DNA of 64,000 bases. It comes from Maylandia zebra. Taxonomy: Eukaryota; Chordata; Actinopteri; Cichliformes; Cichlidae. The DNA is taken from assembly GCF_041146795.1 (NCBI RefSeq), contig NC_135177.1, positions 23,286,560-23,350,559 of the forward strand. Reading direction: 5' to 3'. Below, one piece after another: positions 21,673-33,700 of the stretch (positions within the stretch are counted from its first letter, which is position 1; each line of letters begins with the position of its first letter). Under the pieces are notes generated by a model. That model had not been told where the DNA came from, did not search any database, and saw only the letters and a program-made list of their open reading frames with translations. The position numbers and the translations under genes are program-made.

Positions 21673-22569
21673 AGGCTCACAATGATTGGACAATCAAATA
21701 CTGGAAAATGTTGCCCAGTTTGTGAGTCTTGATTTCTGCTATAACATTAAACATGAAAGTACACATCCATCCTGCCTTGTCCCAGTGGTTAGGGCTACTG
21801 CTGGTGTTGTAATAGTGTGAGGATATTTTCTTGGCCAATTTTGGGTAACAACTGAGCCTACCTGTGATTATGTCCATCCCCTCATGACCACGGTGTGCAT
21901 ATTTTTTGATGGCTGCTTCCAACAGGATAATACACCATGTCACAAACCTCAAATCATCTCAAACTGGTGTCTTGAACAAGAAAATTAGTTTACTGTCCTC
22001 AAATGTCCTCCACAGCCAGTTTACCTCCAGTTTACCTCAGTCTAATAGAGCACCTTTGGGCTGTGGTGGAAAGGCATATTCACATCATGGATGTGCAGCC
22101 AACAAATCTGTTTCTACTGTGTGATGCTATCGTGTCAATCTGAACCAAAATTTCTGAGGAATGTTTCCAGCACCTTGTTGAATGTCATAAAGAATTAAAA
22201 TAGTTCTGAAACCAAAAACGGCTCCAGAGCAGTACTAACAAGGCGTAGGTCACCTAAAAGAGGGTCTGATGAATAAATGTTAATTGTGTTGTTATTTTTG
22301 GTGGTGTGTTGCTCAGGCACGTTTCTGTACTACACGAATACGAAAAAAAATGAGTGTAATTTAATCCAGTTATTGTTATTGCCAATTAGAGTGAACTTAA
22401 TTAACCAACATTAAAATAAATCTATCATACAACGTAACAAAAGTGACCCCGCTTATCAAGTTAAGTATTTATCTATTGAATAAATTAGGCTGGCTGGTTT
22501 AAACAGTAGGCGTTTCTTAATTTTGGTGTTCAATGTAGCTAGTGCTGATCTTTCAGTATCGATTAGATT

Positions 22570-22924
22570 TGTGAGTTTTTCAAATGGACCTATCGCTGGC
22601 GTGTATCAGATGTACTTTTCACTCTATGTGGCTGATAGGGCTTTTTGATGTGACGCAGCTCTATCGATGCATTTCGATTGGTCTGTCTCTTCTGACGTTT
22701 CACACCACTGTGCCGGTCATTGGTCTGTGCTTTAAGGTTCAATTGAGGATCGTATTTTTGTTCCTGTGTCAACGTAGAGAAGAAAAGAAGAACGGCGATC
22801 ATCAGCCAGTCGGCTAAGTTTTCATCGAATATAGTTTTTCACTCCTCTAAGCTCTATTAGAAACGGTTCTTTATATCTGACACCAGCCAGACACCCACCA
22901 CCCAAGCAGAGCTCCTTTTTGAAG
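22570..22924 (+). promoter_or_regulatory. ube2s: Probable ube2s promoter and 5' UTR
   Basis: Two inverted CCAAT boxes (ATTGG at 22677-22681 and 22719-22723) lie about 42 bp apart, with TGACG motifs nearby (22651, 22693) and a TTCAAA near 22578. Paired CCAAT boxes (NF-Y) are typical of G2/M genes, which fits an APC/C cofactor. No TATA box was found. The transcript start is probably between 22740 and 22860; it is not directly visible. Confidence 0.4.
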
Positions 22925-25900
22925 ATGGTAAGATCAACCTCTTAGCTAACAGCTAATGGGAGACACTGCTAGCTCTAACCGATTTTAGCTGTCGATTTTT
23001 TTTCTTTCGATTTTTATGGGCGGTTGTGTCTATTTGTTGAAAGTTAATGCGTTTATTAAAGTCTTCAGATGTATATTGGTGTAATTAATAAGTACCTTTA
23101 TACACAATAGAAACTATTACCACTAAACCAAAAGCTTCTTTAACACGAAATCTAATCGAGGCATTTGCTAGGCTAGGTATGCTAACGGTAACATAAAGTT
23201 AACATTGCCCGTCGACTGTTTAACTGGTATTAATTATCTACTGCTGTGCCTTTAAAGCATACTTCAAGTTGATCAAGTTATAACTCATCTGACTTCTCTG
23301 AGGATGCTTAACGTGGTGCGGGGACCGCTGGCTCGATGATGAAACCGTAGCTCCCCCAGAGGAGCTCCAGCTCATGTTCATTACGTAAATACGTGTTAAA
23401 ATTAGGAAGATAATGACTGGCAAGCGCAGATTACAGAGAAAAGCTTGTGTAAAATGACAGCAGATCCGCAGCGGAAAATGTAGATGGTCTCAGGTGGTGC
23501 CGATGATAGATTTTTTTTTTCTTCTGCCATATGGCCGATCGACACATTATTAAAATGTGTGGAACGAAATCATCAAAGCCATACAAAAAAATATGTTTTA
23601 GTGTGTAATGAGTCGATACCTACCTACATAATAAACATTTTGATAATATGTTAAATTTACTTCACTCACACTCGCTGTATATTAAAGAAAAGGTGTCCAG
23701 TGTGCTAACAGACCAACATGTTGAGGCAGTGTCATATTTATTTGTTAGTCAAAGTTTAGGAAAGTAAACACGTGGTTGTAAAATGTGTACATCTACAGAG
23801 ACAAAGGTTTTTGCAGCAAGCCAAAAACGAAGTGTGAAATAAATATTTGAGTAGACTGAAATACAAAAAAAAAAGTGAAAATCAGAATGTAGAGGAAATA
23901 GCCTTAGGTTTAGCCACTTTGGTTGTCAACATAAACTGCCTAATGCTGAAACTAAATATTTTCAAAGATTAAAAATGAACTAAAATGAGCGAACCCATTC
24001 TGGAAATTAAATGAATGCTTAGAAATAAAAAGTCAAAACATGTGAAAAATATAAACTAGTGGGCTTTTTTTTAAAGTCCCAAAGTCAGCTGAAATAACAC
24101 TGAATAATATGGGACAGTTGTTGCTATAGAAAAGGAAAATAAATTTACATTGTACAAACTATCACATAACAAATGGGGAGGGGGGGGATGTAATGAAATG
24201 TGCTTCATTTTTTTTCTGGACTTCTTGATGTCAAAACTGCATAATTTGTTTAAGTCTAGTTCTCAGCATTAGTAACATGTCCCAGTGTCCTACACAAAGA
24301 TATTCTTTTCTTTTTTTCTGAATCTGGTGATCCTATATTTGTTGATTTTTTTTTTTTTTCTTTTCTTTTTTTTTTTTTTTCTTTTTTTTTTTTTCTTTCT
24401 CTTCTCTTTTTCAGCTGCTTTGGCTTACATGCTTTAAATGTAAAACTTTATCTTAACAGTACCTGAGGTGAAGTTACAGCCTTCATTTTTCCTCATTCTT
24501 AGTAAGAGTACAGCTTGGTCATTCCTGTTAGCGCTGTGGCTAAACTATTGTTATGTCTCTCCAGAACTCCAATGTGGAGAATTTGCCCCCTCATGTTCTT
24601 CGCTTGGTCTACAAAGAAGTTTCAGCTTTAGCAGCAGATCCACCCGAGGGCATTAAGATTTATCCCAGCGAAGAAGACATAACAGAGCTTCACACAGCAA
24701 TAGAGGGACCAGGTAAGGATTATGATATAGTGTCATCACTTCACACTTAGAGCAGGACCGACACAACTCTTGGGAGTAAACTCACCAAGTGAGTATTTGC
24801 AGTATGGTCTTTTCATAATTTAGGGCTTTAGATTTGCAAAAGTTTCTTTAAGATCTCTAGTTTGAACCAGATTTGTTGAGTTTGTCCTGACTCAAAATAT
24901 TTTATCATAGAAGATCAGTACAGAGCATTTCGTATTTCATTAAATAGACAAATTGTCAGAGACTGATGAGTAAAATAAACTTAATGAAATCCATACTAAT
25001 TGTATTACTTCTGTCCTTGAATAACTAATGTGGAAATTTATTTTCAAAACCAGCGATAAAATATCCTAGTTTAGTCACCTTGCAGCTTGTATTTTCAAGG
25101 GTTTTTTGTGTATTCTTAAATATATTATCTCTCAGGGTTTTTCCTGCATGCAAACATTTCTAGGTTTCTAACAAAAATATTTTAGCCCATTTTCTTTTTA
25201 GGCTGTATTTTATTTCCTTCAACATTACATGCATTCTTGTTTTTGAAAATGTCCAGAAATAAATTCAGATTTCTGTTAAGTAAGGTGACAGACACTCGCC
25301 GCCTTCACTGTGTGCCAGTCAGTTGTGCCAGTGTGTTATAGTCATTAATCAAAGGGTCACCAGTGTCCAGGAAAAACCCCGAGTTCTGCGTCATGTTCGC
25401 AGCAAACTGTGCATTTACAGTGTGTTAGTTACTTCACCACTTCACATCCAGAAAAACAGCTTCAAACAATAATATTTAAAGGCTGAGAGTTTCTTATTGA
25501 TAGCCAACTTTGTATTATCAGCTCAAGGTAATAACATGACTGGTGATGACTGAGCTGAGTCAGCCGTCTGCTCCATGATTTTTAGGTATTATTGAAGCTT
25601 AAATGGAAGCCATCAGCTTTGATGGAATCTTTTACTATCTGTACATAATTTAGTCTTTGTGCTGTTAATTTGTAGAATAATAAATCCTCAAGGCCTGTTT
25701 TACATTTCTATTCCCCCCTTCGTGGAGCTTTCAAAATTTATGCTGTTGTGTAATCACTTAAATTATGGGTTTTGTGGGTGTTGTTAATATCATGAGACAC
25801 ATAAGTCACTTTAAACTATCATGATATCTTGCCACTATGCACTCATTGCTTCAGACGTTATTTTTAAGTAGGTCTTGAAGAGCCAGACACTTGTCCACAT

Positions 25901-27295
25901 TTTCTACTCCTCCACAGAGCTCCGTCGCGGCATCAGTTTCATTTATTGGGCACTGACATTTATATCTGATTTCAGATCAGGTAATTCATTATGTTAAAGC
26001 AGCAGTACAGTGTGTTTCATAATGTCAAATTTTTGTTGTTGCTACTTGGCATACCTGGTTAAAAGCTGAAGCGTACACAGACAGATGGTGATGATGGTCA
26101 AACAAGAAATATCAGATCAAATATCAGATTATTTCATTGGAAACTGATAGAAGTTAAATGCAGGAAATTGACTTAAGAGCAAGTGACAAGGATTTGAAAT
26201 GGCCTCGTAAACTTCCTTACTCTTCTCTCGCGAAAGAATATTGTGTTTATTTCACTTTGTTACCACTGATGACAGGATAATATTCGATTATTTTTGTACA
26301 CAAATCTCCTGTTCCCTAAAAAGTCTCCTCGCTTTAAGAAACCTGTCTAACAGATGGTAAGATTAAATCTTCGATGCTGGCACAGTTTTCATTCTGGAAC
26401 CTTTTTATTTTATTTTTTTTAAAACCAAGACTAGGTGTCAAGGAAAAGTGTCAGGTGGTATTTCTTCGGCTTTGAAATATTTGCCGTTATGTGACAGATT
26501 TGAAATGATAGTTAATGTGCTCTGTGACTGACTGACTTGTATGCGCTGAATGTGTTGTCAGAGGACTCGGTTGCAGCTCTGTGACCCTCTTTTTCTGGAT
26601 GAAGTTTGGCAGAGTCAGGACATAATGTTCATGTGATGAATTCTTTATACTTCAACAGAGGGAACTCCATTTGCTGGTGGCATTTTCCGAATGCGTCTGG
26701 TCCTCGGGAAGGACTTCCCTGCGGTTCCACCCAAAGGGTATTTCCTGACCAAGATTTTTCACCCCAACGTGGGTCATAAGGGAGAGATCTGTGTCAACGT
26801 GCTGAAGAGGGACTGGAAGGCAGAACTCGGCCTCAAACATGTCTTACTGGTAAGAAGGATGATCTGTGTGTTTGTTTCAGTATCGCTTGTGTTGAGGCCA
26901 CTAATTTCACATCTCTTTCCTTCACTTTCCTACAGACAATCAAGTGTCTTCTAATCCATCCGAACCCAGAATCGGCTCTGAACGAAGAGGCCGGCCGCTT
27001 GCTGTTAGAGGACTATGCTGAGTACGAGTCCCGGGCCCGCCTGCTCACAGAGATCCACGCCATGGGCGGCACTTCTGGGGCACCTCAGGATCCTAATGAC
27101 GGCCCCCAGCCAAAGAAGCATGCAGGTGACCCGATGAAGAGAGCGGGACCCAGTGCGGCGTCTGTGCCAGCAGCTTTGGGTAATGGAGCCAATGGAGCCA
27201 GCACCACCACCAGCAATAGCAACAGTAGTAGTAGCACTAATAATGTAGCAGGGAAGAAGAAAGCAGATAAAAAGCGTGCATTGAGGCGACTTTAA
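22925..27295 (+). CDS. ube2s: Ubiquitin-conjugating enzyme E2 S
   Basis: E2 enzyme that extends Lys11-linked ubiquitin chains on substrates of the anaphase-promoting complex, driving mitotic exit. Exons: 22925-22927 (only the ATG, followed by GTAAG), 24565-24712, 26659-26849, 26936-27295; 702 nt, 233 residues (human 222). The first residues [20 protein letters not shown] match the human start, confirming the three-base coding part of exon 1. The UBC fold spans about 11-156: HPN at 85-87 and active-site Cys95 in [12 protein letters not shown]. The tail has a low-complexity linker ([20 protein letters not shown]) and ends [14 protein letters not shown], the basic tail and LRRL end that bind the APC/C. 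All introns are GT-AG, and a long poly-T tract (24345-24405) lies in intron 1. The gene looks intact. Confidence 0.97.
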
Positions 27296-27319
27296 TACCT
27301 CCATAGAAATTCTCAGTGG

Positions 27320-27350
<31 letters not shown>

Positions 27351-28545
27351 TGTGTTTGTGTGAATGTGGGAGAGTAAATTTAAATATTGAAGTATACTGA
27401 TGATGTTTTTGTTCCCTTTGACTCTTTATACCCTGAAAATCCAGACTTCTCACTTTGTACTTATACCTTATTCTTTGTCTTTCCATCACTCTGTCTTGTC
27501 CAGTTGGTGTCACGGGTTTAATTCTTCCCATACCTGAAGACGGTGACAAATTGTTGCTTTTCTGAAATGAAAGAATACACTTTCAGTCTAAAAAAAAAAA
27601 CCAAAAAAAACCATCATGCCATCAGTTGTGATTTTCCTTTGGCCTACTGTGAATGAATGATACTTAATGCGATTCACTGTGCAAACCACGGCCTCTGATG
27701 TCTGTCCATTAATGAGATATAGCTCCTGTCGTCTCAGACTTAATAGCAGCCATTTTTTTTTTTTTTTAAAGCATTTCTTGGTAAAAGCAACTGTGATGGT
27801 ACTGTGTACTGCACAGCCTGACTCATTGTCGAGTCTGAACCACGATGCTACCTTAAAGTCAGGTTTTTAAATTCAGCTCAAAGGAAATGATGGAAGAAGG
27901 CGCTAAAATTATGCAACGTCCAAATTGTATTCTTCGTTTTGTGATCCAATTTAGGTAAAGGTGTAAAGGTATGGATTGTTTCAAGTAAAGGAAGTCTGCT
28001 GTTTTTTGTTTTGTTTTTCTGACTTTTTAAAACTGTTTCACTGACCAGTATTTTCAAAAGCTGTTTTTAATCGACACGTCCATATTCAGCTGTCTTGTGG
28101 TTGTGTGTGAAGATGTAGCTCAGTGGCTGTAAGGGAACAGGGTAGATGGCATGCGCATGCCACCTCAACTGTTCTCTGTATTTAGGCATACTGTGGTGTG
28201 ACTCGCTTCAACTACCCCTGCCTCCTAACAAAAGCAGCATGTCCTCTCAGATGCACCGCACGCCGACCAGCCGCGTGGAGTACCAGAGATGACAAGTGCC
28301 TAGTTTGAACCAACTTGCCCCTCCATCCGTGGCAACTGCAGGGTTTCTCGGGCAAATTTTCTTTCCGTTCTTAAATGCATGCGGGGCCTACATTTCCCAA
28401 GGAAACACACTGAAGCGCTGTTTTAATTTGGATGGAAAAGGTGCCTCTGAAACTCCTGTTACTGTGCACACTGTCTGGCTGGATATCTTGTGTCCATTTT
28501 AAATTATTTAAATTAATAAAATGTTGAAATACCAGAAGTGAAATG
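27296..28545 (+). other. ube2s: ube2s 3' UTR
   Basis: It starts after TAA 27293-27295. A (GT)n microsatellite lies at 27317-27358, and A-rich tracts at 27592-27611. The AATAAA at 28515-28520 is the best polyadenylation signal. No protein-like frame was found. Confidence 0.6.
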
Positions 28546-29039
28546 GAAAATCAACTCCTGTTTGTGTTTTTTCTTTGGTCCTCTTCTGTCAAGCGATGTT
28601 GAAATTAATGCTAAGAACAAATGCAAATGAGGCTTTTCTAGTGACGCGTATTAGCACATTTTGTTTAGTGGTCTCCTGTTCTGCAGTGATGGAATAACCA
28701 TTATGAGGAAAAACGAGTAATTGCATCCACCCCAGCAAACCAGTGAGTTGAAGTGCACCCGATAGAGCGTCTTTGGGCCATCTAATGAAGGGCTCCACTG
28801 GCCTCTGCTGCCAACATGCAGCAGCCCACCCACCTGTGTAGAAATAGCAGCCTGCCATGCAGGTAATTATCAGACCCTTCTTAGACACCTGGGGCTCCGT
28901 GTAACCCTTTACACCTTCCTCAAGACCCGTTTTGGAAGTGCTTACCTCCTTCAACACCTGGTATAAACATCCATGCAGTGAAAACCCACACCGTGCTATT
29001 AAACATAAACACAGTTTCACTGAAGATTTTGACGTGTGT
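28546..29039. other. Intergenic, nothing recognised
   Basis: The sequence between the ube2s end and the LINE copy shows no exon or repeat that can be named. A minus-strand open frame of 143 codons (28589-29020) has no family features and overlaps the LINE junction region. Confidence 0.5.
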
Positions 29040-29150
29040 GAGATATAAGATAAGATAGAACTTTATTAATCCCTCGGGTGGGTTCCTCTGGGAAATTCGA
29101 CTTCCAAAAAAAAAGCACAGCAACAACCGAAGTTACAGTTACAGAATTGT

Positions 29151-29210
<60 letters not shown>

Positions 29211-29313
29211 AATACAGAGACAAATATAAATAAAATATACAAAGGGGATAAATAGAATAAATAGGAATAAAAAATAAAAATACAAGTGAATTGCACATTT
29301 CAAGTATTGAGGT
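29040..29313 (-). mobile_element. LINE copy B, 3' part
   Basis: Nearly the same as 16800-17090: TTTATTAATCCCTCGGGTGG, TTCCTCTGGGAAATTCG, GAAGTTACAGTTACAGAAT, (AT)n and (AC)n, then GCACATTTCAAGTATTGAGG. In minus orientation the tail is ..TATCTTATCTTATATCT. The copy breaks off at 29313 and resumes at 37369 after the nested LTR elements. Confidence 0.85.
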
Positions 29314-30264
29314 TGTTAAAGGTTCAACATTGAGGAGGGAGAGTACAAACCACCCTTGGTCCAGAAGCTCTTGGTCAAACAATGATTTTAATGACTACAC
29401 ACGTGTGGGAAGAACACTCTGTGCACAGACAGCAAGTGATCTTCGACTTAATCAAAGCACAAACAATTATTTTATAACATCAGGGTTTGTTTACTGACGC
29501 CCCTTCATGCGTCACAGATACATTTTATACATACGTCAAATCAACACCACAATGACTTTTAAGACAGAACATCATCTTCTATTTTCATGGCCGGCACTTC
29601 CTTTCTACCTTTCAGTTCCTCTTTCTTGCCGAGACGACAAGGACGGTTCCTCTTTTACCGAGACACTTTCGCAGTTCCAATCCAGACATGACTAATCTCT
29701 CTCTCCTCTAAATAAATCTAACTCATGTGTGTGTGTCACGACCTCACATGCTCTCTGTGTCACCTCTTCACCTGTTGCACTTCTGACCTTTCACTAGACC
29801 AGAGGCTCACTGAGACTATGTGTATGTCTTCTACTAAATAAATGTTTTAACCAAGAACCTCTACTAAAACCTTAATATGAAATGACCTGATATATAAGTG
29901 TTTTGTAAGCATGTATTGCAATTCCTTCTATGTTCTAGTTTTCCCTCAGCATGTATCACCTGAACAGTCACGTCAGTGAAGCTTAAGACCTTTAAAGAAC
30001 CTGAACATCAACTCAAATAAGCACAGATATGCATTGTGTACACAATAGTTATAACTGCATCTGAAATACAAAATTAACATCATCATAAACATCTTAAAGC
30101 TATCTGTTACATTGTCAAAGCAATGATCATTTTGAATAACCTAGTAATTCAAATGGCCTCGTCTGGCCTGCTCCTCAAAATAACTGTCTGCTTTCACTTC
30201 TGCAAACAACTTCCTGTCAGCCTGCAACTCAGTCTTTCTGAAAGAGACACTGTTTAAACCTCTG

Positions 30265-30678
30265 TGTTCCTCTGACTGTGAGGTGTCCACACTTGAAAAA
30301 GACCAGACTTTGAATTTCACTCAACTTTATTTAGACCAACTAGTTTGATAGCTGGTAGGTAGCAGCAGGTAAAAAACCGATAGCCTGTCTTGTTCAAAGT
30401 CTTCCTCACAGTGGAAAAGTGCTTTGTTTGCCGTCCTCTCAGTATGTTGCACCCGGGTCAAATGACTGCTGCATGCATTTAAAGGTTTACTCGGCACGCC
30501 CACCCTTGATTGCTCTAATGTGGCTCACCTGGCAGGGCGGCGCACACCAGGCCGTGCTTAGTTGTTGATTGCACCCAAGGTCTAATCAGCGGCCATGGGT
30601 AAGCAGCAGCACCGAACAGGTAGAGGGCAGGAGGAGGAAAAGAGGAATAACAGCCACACCTACTAGGTCAGCGCGACA
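30265..30678 (-). repeat. BEL/Pao 3' LTR
   Basis: A 414-bp direct repeat starting TGTTCCTCTGACTGTGAGG and ending GTCAGCGCGACA on +. Compared with the other LTR it has G instead of A in CACCCGGGTC (about 30456) and C instead of T in AACAGCCACA (about 30654). Confidence 0.92.
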
Positions 30679-30722
30679 CCTCCCACTCGATCTTTGCTCA
30701 GCACTGTCTGGAAAGATCGCAC

Positions 30723-33700
30723 TCAGGTGGGCTGGTCCCTCGCTTGATCTTCCACCGGTAAAAGGACCACAAGACGCCGGATGTCCCGATGTAAGGTGGT
30801 GCCCAGCTCAGGACTTGTGGTAGCGGGTTTTGGACTCTTGATCGCAATGCTGGAACTTGGAGTGACCCTCACATGCACATCTCGAACGATCCCTTTAGAA
30901 TCAGGATTCACGCTGATGACTTTTGCGAGTCTGAACTGCCCTCTAAGGGCATTTTGGTCGCAGAGCCAAACTATGTCTCCAACAGCAATGTTTCTCTCTG
31001 AAGTATGCCATTTACTGCGGATGAACAGGTTTGGTCCAGCGAGTTGGCTCTAGGACCTCCAGAAGTTGTTGACTATGGTTTGTATTTCCTTCAGCCTTTT
31101 GAAAGGATAATTTGTGAAGTCAACAGTTTTGAAGTCCCCACTTTGTGTGGCTCGACCAAGCAACAGATTATTCGGCGTGATGTAGTCAATGCGATCTTCT
31201 CGGCTCTGAAATCTGGCATCAATGGGTCTCTCATTTGCAAGGTTGGCGGCTAGCTGGAGTGCTGTCAGAAACTCACTAAAGGTAAGAGCCTCTGTATTGC
31301 CGAGAGTATGGAGGGCTCTCTTGGTAACTCTGACAGCAGCTTCGGCGGCCCCATTTCGGTGAGGTGAGTCAGCGGGAAGAATCTTCCATGCCCAGATGGT
31401 CTCATTTTTGGCAGAGTATTCTTCAAGCGACTCCTTGTTTTGTCGTCTCAGGTAAGCATACATTTCTTCCAAGACAGGTTTGGCGCCGACAAAGTTTGTG
31501 CCAGGATCTGACCAGATTTTCCGGGGATGGCCTCGGACAGAAGTGAACCTCTGGTAGGCAAGCAGGAAGCTCTCTGTTGATAGTGTGCTCGCTAGTTCGA
31601 CATGAATGGCTCGGCTTGCCATACAGCAAAACACAACTCCCCAAACTTTCATGGTCACTCTTCTCTTGACATCATCCCTCACATGATAGGGTCCAAACAG
31701 GTCAACAGATGTAAATTCGAATGGTGCAGCAGGATTTGACCTCTCTTCAGGTAAGTCCCCCATTACTTGCTTGCAGGTTCTTGCCTTTGCCTTCTTGCAG
31801 ATGATGCACTGGTCAACGACCTTTTGGGCAATAATTCTTCCTCTGACAACCCAAGCCTTCATTCTCATCCGCAGTAAGGTTTCTGCCACTCCGCCATGTC
31901 CCTCGCTGTGTGCTTCTCTGGCAAGGAGGGTGGATAGCCAGGCTTGGAATGGTAGAAGGGGAACGGCTTTGCGGTCTTTTTTGAAGGTTTGGATTCTGCC
32001 ACCACAAACTAGAAGTCCACTTGTTTGGTCTCTGTAAACGACTAGTCTGTCTGTTGTGGTGCTTGGGAAGTTGACGCCCTCTTGTGCTGCTAGGCAAAGG
32101 TCTCGAAAAGCATCTTGTCTCTCGCAGACTGTGAGGACACCCGAAGATGGTACTACCTCCCACTTTTCTTGGTCTCTGGTCTTTGATCTCATGAACTTTT
32201 TGGCAACCCTCCAGACCCACGCCACGGTCCCAATCAGCCTTCTCAGGTTGCTGAATCGCCTTTCGTCGATTAGCTGTTGGGTTGCTACTCCTCGTGGTCT
32301 TCTCGACTCTACGTGTACTGAGTCCTGAGCCGCCTTGATGTGCATTCTGGTAAGGACCGCAACAAAAGTCTTTTTCTGTAGCTTTGTGACCGTTTCTTGA
32401 GCTTGGGCAGCGACTTCTCCGGCGGATTTCTTCAGCCACTCATCTTCAGGAAGTTGGAGAAACTTTGGACCCGACTGCCACTCAGAGTCCTCGGTTAGGG
32501 CATTCGGACTGGCCCCTCTGGTGAGGATGTCTGCAATGTTGGCTGACCCAGGAATCCACCACCAATCTTGGACATCAGTGATACTCTGGATTTCACCAAC
32601 GCGGTTTGCAAAGAAGGTCTGGAAACCGTAGCTCTCACGCTGGATTGCACCCAAGACGGTCTGGCTGTCGACGAGGTGGTACCATTTTTTGACCTGGATT
32701 CTGCAGTGTCTCTGGAAGTAGGTCTTCAGACGGGCAGCAAAGACTGCGCCACACATCTCTGCTTTAACAGGATCGCCTTTGTGATTGAGAGGCGTCAGTT
32801 TGGCTTTGGACTCTACTAGTCTCACAATGACACTATGGCTGCAGCTCCAGCGAAGGTACATCACTGCACCATATGCATGTTCACTGCCATCAGAGAACGT
32901 GATGGCACTGGGCTCTGCACAAGGATCTGGTGGAGTCAGGGCTCTAGTGAAATGCAGTTTCTTCAGGTCAGCATACTCTTCCAGAAGCTTTATAGCGTCT
33001 TCTCGGAGACCTTTAGACAAGGCTGCGTCCCATGTGTCTTCGAGGCAGTGCTTTACTTTTGCTTCTTGGAAAGCTCTCCTTACCAGGATGGCACCCTTTT
33101 GTTTGACGGGAGTCACTAGACCGAGTGGGTCGTATAGGCCGGAGACTTGGCTTAGCAGTTCTCGCCTGGTGAGTGGATCAGGTGTTTGCTCTCTGACTTC
33201 TTCTCTGAGCAGGTCTTGACCAAGGCGCATTTTCCTCCTTTTCTTTGAGAAGTTCACTGCGACCATGACATGAAGCTTGTCATCATTGATGGTGTAGCCA
33301 AGGCCAAGGGCTTTGTTGTCATCTTCCGTCAGCTGGTTTGGCAGGATCATAGTCTTTGGCTCTGATCGAGGCAACTCTGTCTTTGACTCCTCCCTCCCAC
33401 TTTGACTGGAGTAGACCCAAGGCTTCATGTAGAATCCTCCAGCTCTCAGGATGTGCTCGATGTTGGCTGTTAGGCGTCTCAAATGGTCGAGGTCATTGTG
33501 TGATGTCAGGATGTCATCGACATAAGCATCTTCTTCCAGCACACGTTTCTCCTCTGTGAAGTGACTGAATGAAGGTAGGTTTGCAGTTTCTCTCATGGCG
33601 ACTTGGGCTATGCAACCAGCAGGTTTGTCTCCAATGTTGACTCTTGTTATGGCATAGTCTTCTATGTCTGCATCTTCTGTGTCACGCCACAAGAATCTGT

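Larger units (their letters stand above)
18700..22290 (+). mobile_element. Tc1-like transposon split by two later insertions
   Basis: Colinear pieces of one Tc1-like family. Before 18825: GATGACCTGTCTGATCGAGC and ATCAGTATGCGG. From 19609 to about 19970: GTGATTTAAGTGACTTTGAA, TTTCAGAAACTGCTGATCTA, CTGGGATTTTCCCACACAAC, GGTGCCACTCCTGCCAGGTA. From about 21673 to 22290: GGCTCACAATGATTGGACAA, TGACCACGGTGTGCATA, TTCCAACAGGATAATACACC and AGAGCACCTTTGGGCTGTGG (the transposase DNA that encodes the N-P-I-E-H-L-W-type motif), then GAGGAATGTTTCCAGCACCT. Stops and frameshifts show it is inactive. The two gaps are filled by the elements at 18828-19606 and about 19971-21672. Confidence 0.8.

Noticed and set aside
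28589-29020. 143-codon minus-strand frame after ube2s
   Set aside because: No recognisable domain, no splice or start context, overlaps repeat-derived sequence.
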